NCBI RefSeq assembly: GCF_004124275.1
Contig: NZ_CP027218.1
Location: 1,429,501 to 1,493,500 of the forward strand
Direction of reading: 5' to 3'
DNA from: Pseudomonas sp. DTU12.3
Lineage (GTDB): Bacteria; Pseudomonadota; Gammaproteobacteria; Pseudomonadales; Pseudomonadaceae
Length of the DNA stretch: 64,000 nucleotides
Numbering within the stretch: position 1 is the stretch's first letter; each line of letters opens with the position of its first letter. Shown here piece after piece: positions 43,004 through 51,549 of the stretch. A program made the position numbers and the translations under genes. Under the pieces are notes generated by a model. The model worked only from the letters and a program-made list of their open reading frames with translations, did no database searches and was not told the DNA's origin.

Positions 43004-43735
43004 TCAGCGGCGAAGCTCTGCAACAAAGTCGTAGTAGTCGTTGCGGCAATAGGTGTCGGTAACTTCGATCGGTGTGTTGTCTTCCAGGTAGCCAACCCGG
43101 GTCATCAGCAACATGGCGGTGCCGGGGGCGATGCCGACTAGCGCGGCGAACTCGTCCGAGGCGTTGATCGCCTGAATGTGCTGCAAGGCGCGGACGATCG
43201 GTTTGCCGATGCCGTCGAGGTATTCATAGAGCGAATCGCCGACCAGTTGCGGCTTGGGCATGATCGAGGCGGGCAGGGTGCTCATCTCGATCGCCATGAC
43301 GGTGTCATCGGCTTTGCGCAGACGCTTCATGCGCGCGACCTTGTCATTCGGCGACAGGCTGAGACGGATCAGTTCTTCGTGGGTCGGCAGGGTGATTTCG
43401 CGCTCCAGCCATTGCGAGCTGGGGACGAAGCCCTTGAGGCGGAGCATTTCGCTGAAACCGGAGAGACGCGACAGCGGTTGTTCCAGGCGCGGCGTGATGA
43501 AGGTGCCGGAACCTTGCAGGCGACGGATCAGGCCTTGATCGAGGAGGACCTCCAGCGCCTTGCGTGCGGTGACCCGGGAGATACCGAGCATTTCACTGAG
43601 ATTGCGCTCGGACGGCATCGCCTGTTCGGACTTCCACTGCCCGGCATGGATCGCCGCTTCCAGATTGCGCGCCAGTTGCAGGTACAGCGGCGTCGGCTGG
43701 GAGTCGTCTGGACGTAGGGCGTGGAGGTCGTTCAT
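43004..43735 (-). CDS. nagR: GntR-family regulator (HutC/UTRA type), nag regulator
   Basis: The ~243-residue protein has an N-terminal GntR winged helix (residues ~14-80, MPSERNLSEMLGISRVTARKALEVLL) and a C-terminal UTRA ligand-binding domain. UTRA regulators of nag genes bind GlcNAc-6-phosphate or glucosamine-6-phosphate and release DNA. The start is uncertain among 43801, 43744 and 43735; I prefer 43735 (MNDLHALRPDDS) because GGAA lies upstream at fair spacing. It is the first gene of the nag cluster and would also control itself. Confidence 0.88.
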   Translation of the reverse strand: MNDLHALRPDDSQPTPLYLQLARNLEAAIHAGQWKSEQAMPSERNLSEMLGISRVTARKALEVLLDQGLIRRLQGSGTFITPRLEQPLSRLSGFSEMLRLKGFVPSSQWLEREITLPTHEELIRLSLSPNDKVARMKRLRKADDTVMAIEMSTLPASIMPKPQLVGDSLYEYLDGIGKPIVRALQHIQAINASDEFAALVGIAPGTAMLLMTRVGYLEDNTPIEVTDTYCRNDYYDFVAELRR

Positions 43736-43793
43736 GTAGGTCATTTCCGGCGCGAGTATAGGATTGTTGTGGCTCGCTTGTGAGGCGGAAATT

Positions 43794-43883
43794 AATACCA
43801 CTTGAATACCATGTCAACGCGGGTAATCGGCCGTTAGCCCAATGAAATGGCGGATTTTAGCGGGTATGGTTTGAAGTGGTATT
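43794..43883 (-). promoter_or_regulatory. Candidate NagR binding half-sites
   Basis: AATACCA occurs at 43794-43800 and 43805-43811 as a direct repeat with 11-bp spacing. Its complement TGGTATT occurs at 43877-43883. These fall upstream of nagR and resemble the TGGT...ACCA operators of UTRA-type nag regulators. Confidence 0.45.
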
Positions 43884-43903
43884 AAAGGTGGGCTGTAGAA
43901 AGC

Positions 43904-43987
43904 AAAAGATCGCAGCCTGCGGCAGCTCCTACAGTGGGAAGTGGTATCACCTCTGTAGGAGCTGCCGCAGGCTGCGATCTTTTGATT
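43904..43987. repeat. REP pair upstream of the nag cluster
   Basis: Inverted arms of the GCCGCAGGC type, with the short spacer GTGGGAAGTGGTATCACCTC. Together with the candidate operators it fills the 303-bp gap between nagR and the L,D-transpeptidase gene. Confidence 0.92.
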
Positions 43988-44038
43988 TATTTTTTATCGC
44001 CGACCGACGGTAACGGCTGAATGAGCCCCCGCCACAGG

Positions 44039-44554
44039 TTAAGGGCGGATTTCAACCATCGTGCCGTCCGGCACCAGGCTCCACACTTCGCGCATATCCA
44101 CGTTGCGCATGGCGACGCAGCCGTCGGTCCAGTCCAGCGTGTGGAACAGGTCCTCCGGTGTTTCTTCGGAATCCGGCGTGCCGTGGATCATGATCATTCC
44201 GCCGGGCTCGACGCCTTCACGCCGGGCGCGCGCTGAATCCGCGATGTTCGGATAGGAAATGTGCATCGACAGGTTGAATTTGTCGCTGGTCTTGCGCCAG
44301 TCGATCCAATAGAAACCTTCCGGCGTGCGCTTGTCGCCTTCAATCAGTTTCGGACCTTTTTTCGCGCCCTTGCCCAAGGAAATGCGATAGCTCTTCAGCG
44401 GCTTGCCATCGGCGATCAACTGCAGTTGATGAGCCGATTTGAGCACCAGGACTTTTTCGATAAGCGGGGTATTCGCAGGCGTCACGGTGGTCACGAATGA
44501 CGCTTGGGAGACGGAAACGAACGACAGGCAGAACAGGGCAAGCAACCAGCGCAT
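44039..44554 (-). CDS. L,D-transpeptidase (YkuD domain)
   Basis: The ~171-residue protein has a Sec signal peptide (MRWLLALFCLSFVSVSQAS) and a YkuD domain. The catalytic motif is HGTPD...DGCVAMRN, with the catalytic cysteine in TDGCVAMRN. It makes 3-3 peptidoglycan cross-links or anchors proteins in the periplasm. I chose the ATG at 44554; an upstream extension runs through a REP sequence and is not protein-like. Confidence 0.92.
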   Translation of the reverse strand: MRWLLALFCLSFVSVSQASFVTTVTPANTPLIEKVLVLKSAHQLQLIADGKPLKSYRISLGKGAKKGPKLIEGDKRTPEGFYWIDWRKTSDKFNLSMHISYPNIADSARARREGVEPGGMIMIHGTPDSEETPEDLFHTLDWTDGCVAMRNVDMREVWSLVPDGTMVEIRP

Positions 44555-44591
44555 TGAAACGATTCCCCAGGAATGAAGCAGACAAGTTTTG

Positions 44592-44627
44592 TGTAGGAGC
44601 TGCCGCAGGCTGCGATCTTTTGATCTT
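44592..44627. repeat. Solitary REP element
   Basis: One arm, GTAGGAGCTGCCGCAGGCTG then CGATCTTTTGATC, without a partner. It abuts the stop codon of the Nudix gene at 44628. Confidence 0.9.
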
Positions 44628-45182
44628 CTAACCAACAATGACCGGCTGCACCAACGGCGGAATCGATTCCGAACGCACCGGATACACCTCACTCCGCCGA
44701 TCAGCGAAGAAGCATTCTAAGGTACGCCCCACCGTGCGGAAAGCCAGTTCGTCCCAGGGAATGTCGGCTTCGTCGAATAGTTGCACTTCGAGGCTCTCGG
44801 GGCCGGCGGCAAAGTCCAGATCAACCAGCTCCGCGCGGAAAAACACATGCACCTGACTGATGTGCGGCACATCAATCAGCGTATAGATGCTCAGGTTACG
44901 CACGCGGGCGCAGGCCTCTTCGGCGGTTTCACGGACGGCGGCCTGCTCGATGGTCTCACCGTTCTCCATGAACCCGGCGGGCAACGTCCAGTAACCGAGG
45001 CGTGGCTCGATGGCGCGACGGCAGAGCAAGACTTTCGTGCCCCAGGTCGGCACGCAACCGGCAACGATATTGGGGTTCTGATAGTGAATGGTCTGACAGC
45101 TGCCACAGACAAATCGCAGCCGCGAATCGCCTTCGGGAATGCGCTGGGTGACCGGGTTACCGCAGTGGCTGCAAAATTTCAT
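44628..45182 (-). CDS. Nudix hydrolase with N-terminal zinc ribbon
   Basis: The 184-residue protein has a zinc ribbon with two CxxC pairs (CSHC at residues 4-7, CGSC about 29-32) followed by a Nudix domain. The Nudix box is GFMENGETIEQAAVRETAEEA. The layout resembles NADH pyrophosphatase NudC-like proteins, but the substrate cannot be decided from sequence. I chose the ATG at 45182 (MKFCSHCGNPVTQ). It is divergent from a second Nudix gene, with 147 bp between. Confidence 0.9.
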   Translation of the reverse strand: MKFCSHCGNPVTQRIPEGDSRLRFVCGSCQTIHYQNPNIVAGCVPTWGTKVLLCRRAIEPRLGYWTLPAGFMENGETIEQAAVRETAEEACARVRNLSIYTLIDVPHISQVHVFFRAELVDLDFAAGPESLEVQLFDEADIPWDELAFRTVGRTLECFFADRRSEVYPVRSESIPPLVQPVIVG

Positions 45183-45329
45183 GCTGGGCTTCCTGAATGC
45201 TGCGCCTATCTTGGCGTGCAGCGGTGTCGGTCGGCAAGTTGTCGTTTCGCGACATGGCGAGATTCGGGGGCTTGGGCGGCTGCAATGATTGGTGCATGAT
45301 GCAGGGTAAGGCACAGATCGAGAACACTC

Positions 45330-45929
45330 ATGCTGGACGAGCTACTGCATAGGGTAAGCAACCACACACCGCGCACGCTGGAGACCGACAAACGTTTCCC
45401 CGAGGCCGCCGTTCTGGTGCCGATCACCCGCAGTGACGAGCCTGAGCTGGTGCTGACCCTGCGCGCCAGCGGACTCTCGACCCATGGTGGCGAAGTGGCT
45501 TTCCCCGGTGGCCGTCGCGACCCGGAAGACCCGGATCTGATCTTCACCGCCCTGCGTGAGGCGGAAGAGGAAATCGGCCTGCCGCCCGGCCTCGTCGAAA
45601 TCATCGGCCCGCTCAGCCCGCTGATCTCCCTGCATGGCATCAAGGTCACGCCTTATGTCGGCGTTATTCCTGACTTCGTCGAATACCGCGCCAACGATGC
45701 GGAAATCGCTGCGGTCTTCACTGTGCCGCTGGAATTCTTCCGCGAGGACCCCCGCGAACACACTCATCGCATCGACTATCAAGGTCGCAGCTGGTACGTG
45801 CCGAGCTATCGCTACGGCGATTTCAAGATCTGGGGGCTGACGGCGATCATGATCGTCGAGTTGATCAACCTGCTCTATGACGCGAAAATCAGTCTGCACC
45901 AGCCGCCGAAAAGCTTTATCAACACCTGA
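45330..45929 (+). CDS. CoA pyrophosphatase (Nudix)
   Basis: The 199-residue protein is a NudL/YeaB-like CoA pyrophosphatase. The CoA-specific region ends in [12 protein letters not shown] and the Nudix box has [11 protein letters not shown]. These enzymes split CoA or its derivatives into 3',5'-ADP and phosphopantetheine. The gene is followed by the gamma carbonic anhydrase gene 47 bp downstream. Confidence 0.9.
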   Translation: MLDELLHRVSNHTPRTLETDKRFPEAAVLVPITRSDEPELVLTLRASGLSTHGGEVAFPGGRRDPEDPDLIFTALREAEEEIGLPPGLVEIIGPLSPLISLHGIKVTPYVGVIPDFVEYRANDAEIAAVFTVPLEFFREDPREHTHRIDYQGRSWYVPSYRYGDFKIWGLTAIMIVELINLLYDAKISLHQPPKSFINT

Positions 45930-45976
45930 AGCCGTCGTTCGAACGGCCCATCACCGTGAGCCCCGAGGAAAACAAG

Positions 45977-46501
45977 ATGAAATACCGCTTGGGCGACGCC
46001 CGTGTCGAGACCCATCCACAGAGCTGGGTCGCCCCCAATGCCGTGCTGGTGGGCAAGGTCAAACTGGAAGAAGGCGCCAACGTCTGGTTCAACGCCGTGC
46101 TGCGCGGCGACAACGAACTGATCCTGATCGGCAAGAACAGCAACGTGCAGGACGGCACCGTGATGCACACCGACATGGGCTACCCGCTAACCATCGGCAC
46201 CGGCGTGACCATCGGTCACAACGCCATGCTGCATGGCTGCACGGTCGGTGATTACAGCCTGATCGGCATCAACGCGGTAATTCTCAACGGTGCGAAGATC
46301 GGCAAAAACTGCATCATCGGCGCCAATTCGCTGATCGGTGAAGGTAAGGAAATTCCCGATGGTTCGCTGGTGATGGGTTCGCCGGGCAAGGTTGTGCGCG
46401 AGTTGACCGAGCCGCAAAAGAAGATGCTCGAAGCCAGCGCCGCCCACTATGTGCATAACTCCCAGCGTTATGCGCGCGATCTGGTTGAGCAGGAAGAATG
46501 A
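45977..46501 (+). CDS. Gamma-class carbonic anhydrase family protein
   Basis: The 174-residue protein is a left-handed beta-helix hexapeptide-repeat protein. Zinc ligands are visible as the histidine in VMHTD and the two in GHNAMLHG, the gamma carbonic anhydrase arrangement seen in YrdA/PaaY-like proteins. I chose the ATG at 45977, preceded by GAGGAAAA; a GTG at 45956 would add 7 residues. The stop overlaps the next gene by 4 bp (ATGA). Confidence 0.9.
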   Translation: MKYRLGDARVETHPQSWVAPNAVLVGKVKLEEGANVWFNAVLRGDNELILIGKNSNVQDGTVMHTDMGYPLTIGTGVTIGHNAMLHGCTVGDYSLIGINAVILNGAKIGKNCIIGANSLIGEGKEIPDGSLVMGSPGKVVRELTEPQKKMLEASAAHYVHNSQRYARDLVEQEE

Positions 46502-46713
46502 CTACCACCGAAAGACCGGTCGCCTCCCCGTGCGTGAATATTTGTGCGCTGGATGAGGATGATATCTGCACTGGCTGCCAGCGCACGGTTGAAGAGATCA
46601 CGCGCTGGAGCCGCATGAACAATGACGAGCGCCGGGTGGTGCTGGGGTTGTGTCATGAGCGGGCGAAGGCGAGTGGGTTGGTGTGGATGATTGGGTCGAC
46701 CCCGAACAAGTAG
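46498..46713 (+). CDS. DUF1289 small cysteine protein
   Basis: The 71-residue protein matches the DUF1289 family: [31 protein letters not shown]. The four conserved cysteines suggest a small metal- or cluster-binding fold. The function is not known. It is coupled by a 4-bp overlap to the gamma carbonic anhydrase gene. Confidence 0.88.
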   Translation: MTTTERPVASPCVNICALDEDDICTGCQRTVEEITRWSRMNNDERRVVLGLCHERAKASGLVWMIGSTPNK

Positions 46714-46715
46714 CA

Positions 46716-46803
46716 AGATCAAAAGATCGCAGCCTGCGGCAGCTCCTACATTTGAAATGCGTTTTCCCTGTAGGAGCTGCCGCAGGCTGCGATCTTTTGA
46801 TTC
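46716..46803. repeat. REP pair
   Basis: Inverted GCCGCAGGC arms with a 20-bp spacer between the DUF1289 gene and the VUT gene. Confidence 0.92.
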
Positions 46804-46849
46804 TGCTTTGGCTGAAGTAATCTGTGCGCCAAATTGACAGGTCGCCCCC

Positions 46850-47317
46850 ATGATTTTTCTCATCGCCTATATCAGCAGCGTCGTGCTGATCAACTTCGCC
46901 TTCTCCACCGCGCCGCACCTGGACATCATCTGGTCGGCCTGGGGCGGTCTGGTCTTCATACTGCGCGACATGGTGCAGACCCGTTTCGGTCACGGTGCGC
47001 TGGTGGCGATGCTGGCGGCGCTGGTGCTGTCTTACGTCACCTCCGATCCCTCCATTGCTTTGGCCAGTGCCACGGCGTTCGCGGTGTCGGAAATCATCGA
47101 CTGGCTGGTGTTCAGCATCACCAAGCGGCCGTTGCGCGACCGCTTGTGGATCAGTTCGGCACTGAGCATTCCCCTCGATACCTTCATCTTCTTCGGCATG
47201 ATCGACCTGCTGACGCCACCGGTGATCATCACCGCGCTGCTGTCGAAATTCGCCGGCGTCACCGCCGTCTGGCTGATCATGGCCTGGCGTGATCGCAAAC
47301 AGGCCGTCGCCGGCTGA
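46850..47317 (+). CDS. VUT-family membrane protein (putative vitamin/queuosine precursor uptake)
   Basis: The 155-residue protein has about five hydrophobic segments and the VUT-type motif ATAFAVSEIIDWLVFSITKRP. Family members (YhhQ) import queuosine precursors or related compounds. It is shorter than YhhQ (~220 residues), so the assignment is to the family only. It lies 101 bp upstream of purT on the same strand. Confidence 0.75.
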   Translation: MIFLIAYISSVVLINFAFSTAPHLDIIWSAWGGLVFILRDMVQTRFGHGALVAMLAALVLSYVTSDPSIALASATAFAVSEIIDWLVFSITKRPLRDRLWISSALSIPLDTFIFFGMIDLLTPPVIITALLSKFAGVTAVWLIMAWRDRKQAVAG

Positions 47318-47346
47318 AGCCAAAGCCTCGGGTTCATGTAAAATGC

Positions 47347-47372
47347 CGCGCTTTCTCCCCATGGAAAGCGCG
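47347..47372 (+). promoter_or_regulatory. Hairpin in the purT leader
   Basis: CGCGCTTTC and GAAAGCGCG form a perfect 9-bp stem with an 8-nt loop, 46 bp before the purT start and just after a TAAAAT -10-like box (47339-47344). Without a T-run it is not a terminator; it may act in mRNA stability or as a regulator site. Confidence 0.5.
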
Positions 47373-47417
47373 TCTGGCGTTGCTTTCCTCGATGATCCGC
47401 TGCTTTGAGGACCTGAG

Positions 47418-48599
47418 ATGACCCGTATCGGAACTCCATTGTCGCCAACCGCGACCCGCGTATTGCTGTGTGGCTGTGGTGAGTTGGGCAAGGAAGTGGT
47501 AATCGAGTTGCAACGCCTGGGCGTTGAAGTGATCGCCGTTGACCGCTACGCCAACGCGCCGGCCATGCAAGTCGCGCATCGCAGCCACGTGATCAACATG
47601 CTCGACGGCGCCGCCCTGCGTGCGGTGATCGAAGCCGAGAAACCGCACTTCATCGTGCCGGAAATCGAAGCCATCGCCACCGCCACCCTGGTCGAACTGG
47701 AAGCCGAGGGCTTCACCGTGATCCCGACCGCGCGCGCTGCGCAACTGACCATGAACCGTGAAGGCATTCGTCGTCTGGCCGCTGAAGAGCTGGACCTGCC
47801 GACCTCGCCTTACCACTTTGCCGACACCTTCGAGGACTACAGCAAAGCCGTTGAGGACCTGGGTTTCCCATGCGTGGTCAAACCGGTGATGAGCTCGTCG
47901 GGCAAAGGCCAGAGCTTGCTGCGCAGCGTCGATGACGTGCAGAAAGCCTGGGATTACGCGCAAGAGGGCGGTCGCGCCGGCAAAGGTCGGGTGATCATCG
48001 AAGGCTTCATCGATTTCGACTACGAAATCACTCTGCTGACCGTACGCCACATCGGTGGCACCACGTTCTGCGCGCCGGTTGGTCACCGTCAGGAGAAGGG
48101 CGACTATCAGGAATCGTGGCAGCCACAAGCCATGAGCCCGATTGCCCTGGCTGAATCCGAGCGCGTTGCCAAAGCCGTGACCGAGGCGCTGGGTGGTCGT
48201 GGTCTGTTTGGCGTCGAGTTGTTCATCAAAGGTGATCAGGTGTGGTTCAGCGAAGTCTCGCCGCGTCCGCATGACACCGGCCTGGTGACGCTGATTTCGC
48301 AGGATCTGTCGCAGTTCGCCTTGCACGCTCGCGCGATTCTGGGCTTGCCGGTGCCGTTGATTCGCCAGTTCGGGCCTTCGGCTTCGGCGGTGATTCTGGT
48401 GGAAGGGCAGTCGACCCAGACCGCATTTGCCAATCTGGGTGCTGCGTTGAGCGAGCCGGACACGGCGTTGCGTTTGTTCGGCAAGCCAGAAGTGAATGGT
48501 CAGCGCCGCATGGGCGTGGCGCTGGCGCGGGATGAGTCGATCGAGGCTGCGCGTGCCAAGGCGACACGTGCTGCTCAGGCAGTCGTCGTAGAACTCTAA
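47418..48599 (+). CDS. purT: Formate-dependent phosphoribosylglycinamide formyltransferase
   Basis: The 393-residue ATP-grasp enzyme makes formyl-GAR from formate, ATP and GAR. The N-terminal GAR-binding part starts [13 protein letters not shown]; the ATP-grasp core has [14 protein letters not shown] and the late [23 protein letters not shown]. It is the folate-independent partner of PurN and works with PurL of the same window. Confidence 0.95.
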   Translation: MTRIGTPLSPTATRVLLCGCGELGKEVVIELQRLGVEVIAVDRYANAPAMQVAHRSHVINMLDGAALRAVIEAEKPHFIVPEIEAIATATLVELEAEGFTVIPTARAAQLTMNREGIRRLAAEELDLPTSPYHFADTFEDYSKAVEDLGFPCVVKPVMSSSGKGQSLLRSVDDVQKAWDYAQEGGRAGKGRVIIEGFIDFDYEITLLTVRHIGGTTFCAPVGHRQEKGDYQESWQPQAMSPIALAESERVAKAVTEALGGRGLFGVELFIKGDQVWFSEVSPRPHDTGLVTLISQDLSQFALHARAILGLPVPLIRQFGPSASAVILVEGQSTQTAFANLGAALSEPDTALRLFGKPEVNGQRRMGVALARDESIEAARAKATRAAQAVVVEL

Positions 48600-48610
48600 A
48601 CCGAGTCGCG

Positions 48611-48689
48611 GCATTCGCGAGCAGGCTCGCTCCCACATTGGTTTTGTGTATGCCACAGACCTAATGTGGGAGCGAGCCTGCTCGCGAAG
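48611..48689. repeat. REP pair, TTCGCGAGCAGGCTCGCTCCC variant
   Basis: Inverted arms of the GGGAGCGAGCCTGCTCGCGAA subtype between convergent purT and the MFS gene. Confidence 0.92.
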
Positions 48690-48703
48690 CTTTTGATCTT
48701 CTG

Positions 48704-50020
48704 TCAGGCAACCCGATTCAGATCGTTATCCCGCGTTTCCTTCAGGCACAGCACCGCAATCAAACTCAGCACCGCCGCCCCCGACACATACCCGCCGACA
48801 TAACTCAAACCCCCCATCGCCACCAGTTTCTGCGCAAAGAACGGCGCCGCCGAGGCCCCGACAATCCCGCCCAGGTTATACGCCGCCGAAGCACCGGTAT
48901 AACGCACGTGGGTCGGAAACAGCTCTGGCAGCAGCGCCCCCATCGGCGCGAACGTCACGCCCATCAAAAACAGCTCGATGCACAGAAACAGCGCCACGCC
49001 CCAGGTCGAACCTTGCGTCAGCAACGGCTCCATCAGAAATCCGGAAAGAATCGCCAGCACGCAACCGATGATCAGCACCGGTTTGCGCCCGTAACGGTCG
49101 CTTGCCCATGCGGACAACGGCGTGGCGGCCGCCATGAACAACACGGCAAAGCACAGCAGGGCGAGGAACGTTTCGCGGCTATAACCGAGCGTGGAAACCC
49201 CGTAGCTGAGGGAGAACACCGTCGAGATATAGAACAACGCGTAACACACCACCATCGCCGCCGCGCCCAGCAAGGTCGGCGCCCAGTACTGGCTGAACAG
49301 TTCGACCAGCGGCATTTTTACCCGCTCCTGACGGGCGATGGCGTTAGCGAAGACCGGGGTTTCATGCAGTTTCAGTCGCACATACAGGCCAACCATCACC
49401 AGCACGGCGCTGAGCAGGAACGGAATGCGCCAGCCCCAGCTGCGGAATTGCTCGTCATCAAGGGTCATGGCCAGGGTCAGAAACAAACCGTTGGCCGCGA
49501 GAAAACCAATCGAAGGGCCGAGCTGCGGAAACATGCCAAACCACGCGCGTTTGCCTTTCGGTGCGTTTTCCGTGGCCAGCAGGGCAGCACCGCCCCATTC
49601 GCCGCCCAGTCCCAAACCCTGACCGAAGCGCAGCACGCACAACAGAATCGGCGCCCAGGCGCCAATGCTGGCGTAACCCGGCAGCACGCCAATCAGCGTT
49701 GTACACACGCCCATCAACAGTAGCGAGGCGACCAGCGTCGACTTGCGCCCGATGCGGTCACCGAAGTGGCCGAACAGTGCCGAGCCCAGCGGCCGGGCCA
49801 GAAAAGCGATACCAAAAGTGAGAAACGCCGAGAGCATCTGCGCGGTGCCGGACGTTTGCGGAAAAAACACCGGCCCGATCACCAGTGCCGCAGCAGTGGC
49901 GTAGACATAGAAGTCGTAGAACTCGATGGCGGTGCCGATAAAACTCGCCGTCGCCACCCGTGTGGCGGAGTTGGTCGGTTGGGCAGGCGCGGTGTCGCTG
50001 TAAGCGGTACTGGTCGTCAT
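48704..50020 (-). CDS. MFS transporter, metabolite:H+ symporter (MHS) family
   Basis: The ~438-residue protein has 12 transmembrane segments. Diagnostic motifs include GTAIEFYDFYVYATA in the first helix and GHFGDRIGRKSTLV in the loop after helix 2, typical of the MHS family (KgtP, ProP, ShiA). Substrate cannot be assigned. I chose the ATG at 50020, with AGGGA upstream; an ATG at 50041 is possible. It is convergent with purT. Confidence 0.9.
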   Translation of the reverse strand: MTTSTAYSDTAPAQPTNSATRVATASFIGTAIEFYDFYVYATAAALVIGPVFFPQTSGTAQMLSAFLTFGIAFLARPLGSALFGHFGDRIGRKSTLVASLLLMGVCTTLIGVLPGYASIGAWAPILLCVLRFGQGLGLGGEWGGAALLATENAPKGKRAWFGMFPQLGPSIGFLAANGLFLTLAMTLDDEQFRSWGWRIPFLLSAVLVMVGLYVRLKLHETPVFANAIARQERVKMPLVELFSQYWAPTLLGAAAMVVCYALFYISTVFSLSYGVSTLGYSRETFLALLCFAVLFMAAATPLSAWASDRYGRKPVLIIGCVLAILSGFLMEPLLTQGSTWGVALFLCIELFLMGVTFAPMGALLPELFPTHVRYTGASAAYNLGGIVGASAAPFFAQKLVAMGGLSYVGGYVSGAAVLSLIAVLCLKETRDNDLNRVA

Positions 50021-50239
50021 GCGGTGATCCCTGACAGTCATGAGCTCCGTTGGAGCGAATTATTATGGTCGAACACCCAGGGATGTGGGATGAGGCGCGG
50101 TCGCTGTTTCAGGTAGGAACAGTCGTCGGTTTACTACGGAAATAGCCGAAACCTGTCGGGTGCGGGGTAAGCACGCGGTTTGGCAACGCTTGGGTAAGCG
50201 GCTCGATTATAGGAAGGGGGCTAACAGTTGAACAAGAGC

Positions 50240-50297
50240 AAAAGATCGCAGGGTAGGAGCTGCCGAAGGCTGCGATCTTTTGATCTTTTGATCTTTT
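50240..50297. repeat. REP remnant: truncated left arm plus complete right arm
   Basis: AAAAGATCGCA is fused directly to GGTAGGAGCTGCCGAAGGC and its tail, so the middle of a REP pair is missing. The tail has extra copies of TTTTGATC. It ends at the stop codon of the CorC/HlyC gene. The rest of the 254-bp gap (50042-50239) shows no gene. Confidence 0.85.
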
Positions 50298-51537
50298 ACC
50301 TGGCAGGCACCAAAGCAGGCACAGAAGAGGTATGCCAGATCAACACCTTGCTCACCCGGTTCTCCTCAGTCTCGAGAATCTCCAGCCGATAACGCCCGAT
50401 CTTCAAACAAACCGCGCTCGCGGGAATCGTCTCCAGCGCCTCGGTCACCAACCCGTTCAGGGTTTTCGGCCCATCGCTTGGCAGATGCCAGCCCAGGCAC
50501 TTGTTCAATTCACGAATCGAAGCAGTGCCATCAATCACCATCCGCCCATCCGCCTGCGGATGAATATGCGGGTTGTCGAGGCTGTGCTCGCTTTCGAACT
50601 CGCCGACGATTTCTTCGAGAATATCTTCCAGCGTGACGATGCCAAGCACTTCGCCGTACTCGTCGACGACCATGCCCAGCCGCCGCTGTTGCTTGTGGAA
50701 GTTCAGCAATTGCAGTTGCAGTGGCGTGCTTTCCGGCACGAAGTACGGTTCGTAACTGGCTGTCAGCAGCGCTTCGCGGGTCAAATCACCGTTGTTGAGC
50801 AGATGACGGATCTGCCGGGTGTTGAGCACGGCTTCGACCTGGTTGATGTCGCTGTGAAACACCGGCAGGCGCGTGCGTTTGTTGTGGCGCAGTTGTTCGA
50901 TGATCTCTTCGATCGAGTCGTCGAGGTTGATGCCGTCGACATCGCTGCGCGGCACCAGAATGTCGTTGACCGTGATGTTGTCCAGCGCGTGGATGCCGGA
51001 AACCGGGTGGGCGTGAACCGGGTGTTCGGGATCATCGTGACGATCAGAGGGCGCGTCGTCTTCGCTTTGCTGCACCACTTGCGCTTTGCGTACGAACGGA
51101 CGCATCAGCAGGCCGCTGATACGGCTGAACAGCCAGGCCAGCGGGTAAACAATCTTCAGTGGCACGGCCAGCAGGGAATTGCCGAAGGCCAGCACGGCAT
51201 CGGGATAACGCCGGGCGACGGTGCGCGGGAAGTAATCGGCGAACACCAGCAGGATCGCGCCGACACCCAGACATGCCGCCCAAGGGCCGTTTTCTTCGCA
51301 GAGGAAGATCGCCAGCAGGGTCGCAATGACCACGGCGAGGGCGCGGCACAAGGTGTTGCAGAGGATCAGGCTGTCGAGCGGGAAGCTCAGCTTCGCCAGC
51401 GGTTTGTCGCTGGCGCGCGAGGCGGTGCGTTGTGCGAGCAGGTGCTGCTGCGCGATTTCGACGGCGGTAAACAGCCCTGACCATAAAATCAGCAGGACAA
51501 ATACCGCGAGCATCGGCCCTATGGGCAAACCGTCCAT
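50296..51537 (-). CDS. CNNM/CorC-HlyC family membrane protein
   Basis: The 413-residue protein has an N-terminal DUF21/CNNM membrane domain (four segments, ~1-180), a pair of CBS domains (~205-325; IEEIIEQLRHNKRTRLPVF and QQRRLGMVVDEYGEVLGIVTLEDILEEIVG), and a C-terminal CorC_HlyC domain. Family members take part in magnesium/cobalt efflux or sensing. The start is 12 bp beyond the stop-side of the CcsA gene, on the same strand. Confidence 0.92.
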   Translation of the reverse strand: MDGLPIGPMLAVFVLLILWSGLFTAVEIAQQHLLAQRTASRASDKPLAKLSFPLDSLILCNTLCRALAVVIATLLAIFLCEENGPWAACLGVGAILLVFADYFPRTVARRYPDAVLAFGNSLLAVPLKIVYPLAWLFSRISGLLMRPFVRKAQVVQQSEDDAPSDRHDDPEHPVHAHPVSGIHALDNITVNDILVPRSDVDGINLDDSIEEIIEQLRHNKRTRLPVFHSDINQVEAVLNTRQIRHLLNNGDLTREALLTASYEPYFVPESTPLQLQLLNFHKQQRRLGMVVDEYGEVLGIVTLEDILEEIVGEFESEHSLDNPHIHPQADGRMVIDGTASIRELNKCLGWHLPSDGPKTLNGLVTEALETIPASAVCLKIGRYRLEILETEENRVSKVLIWHTSSVPALVPAR

Positions 51538-51549
51538 TTATGCCGCCCG

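Noticed and set aside
44555..44692. N-terminal extension of the L,D-transpeptidase
   Set aside because: The extension translates through a REP element and lies before a clear signal peptide starting at 44554.
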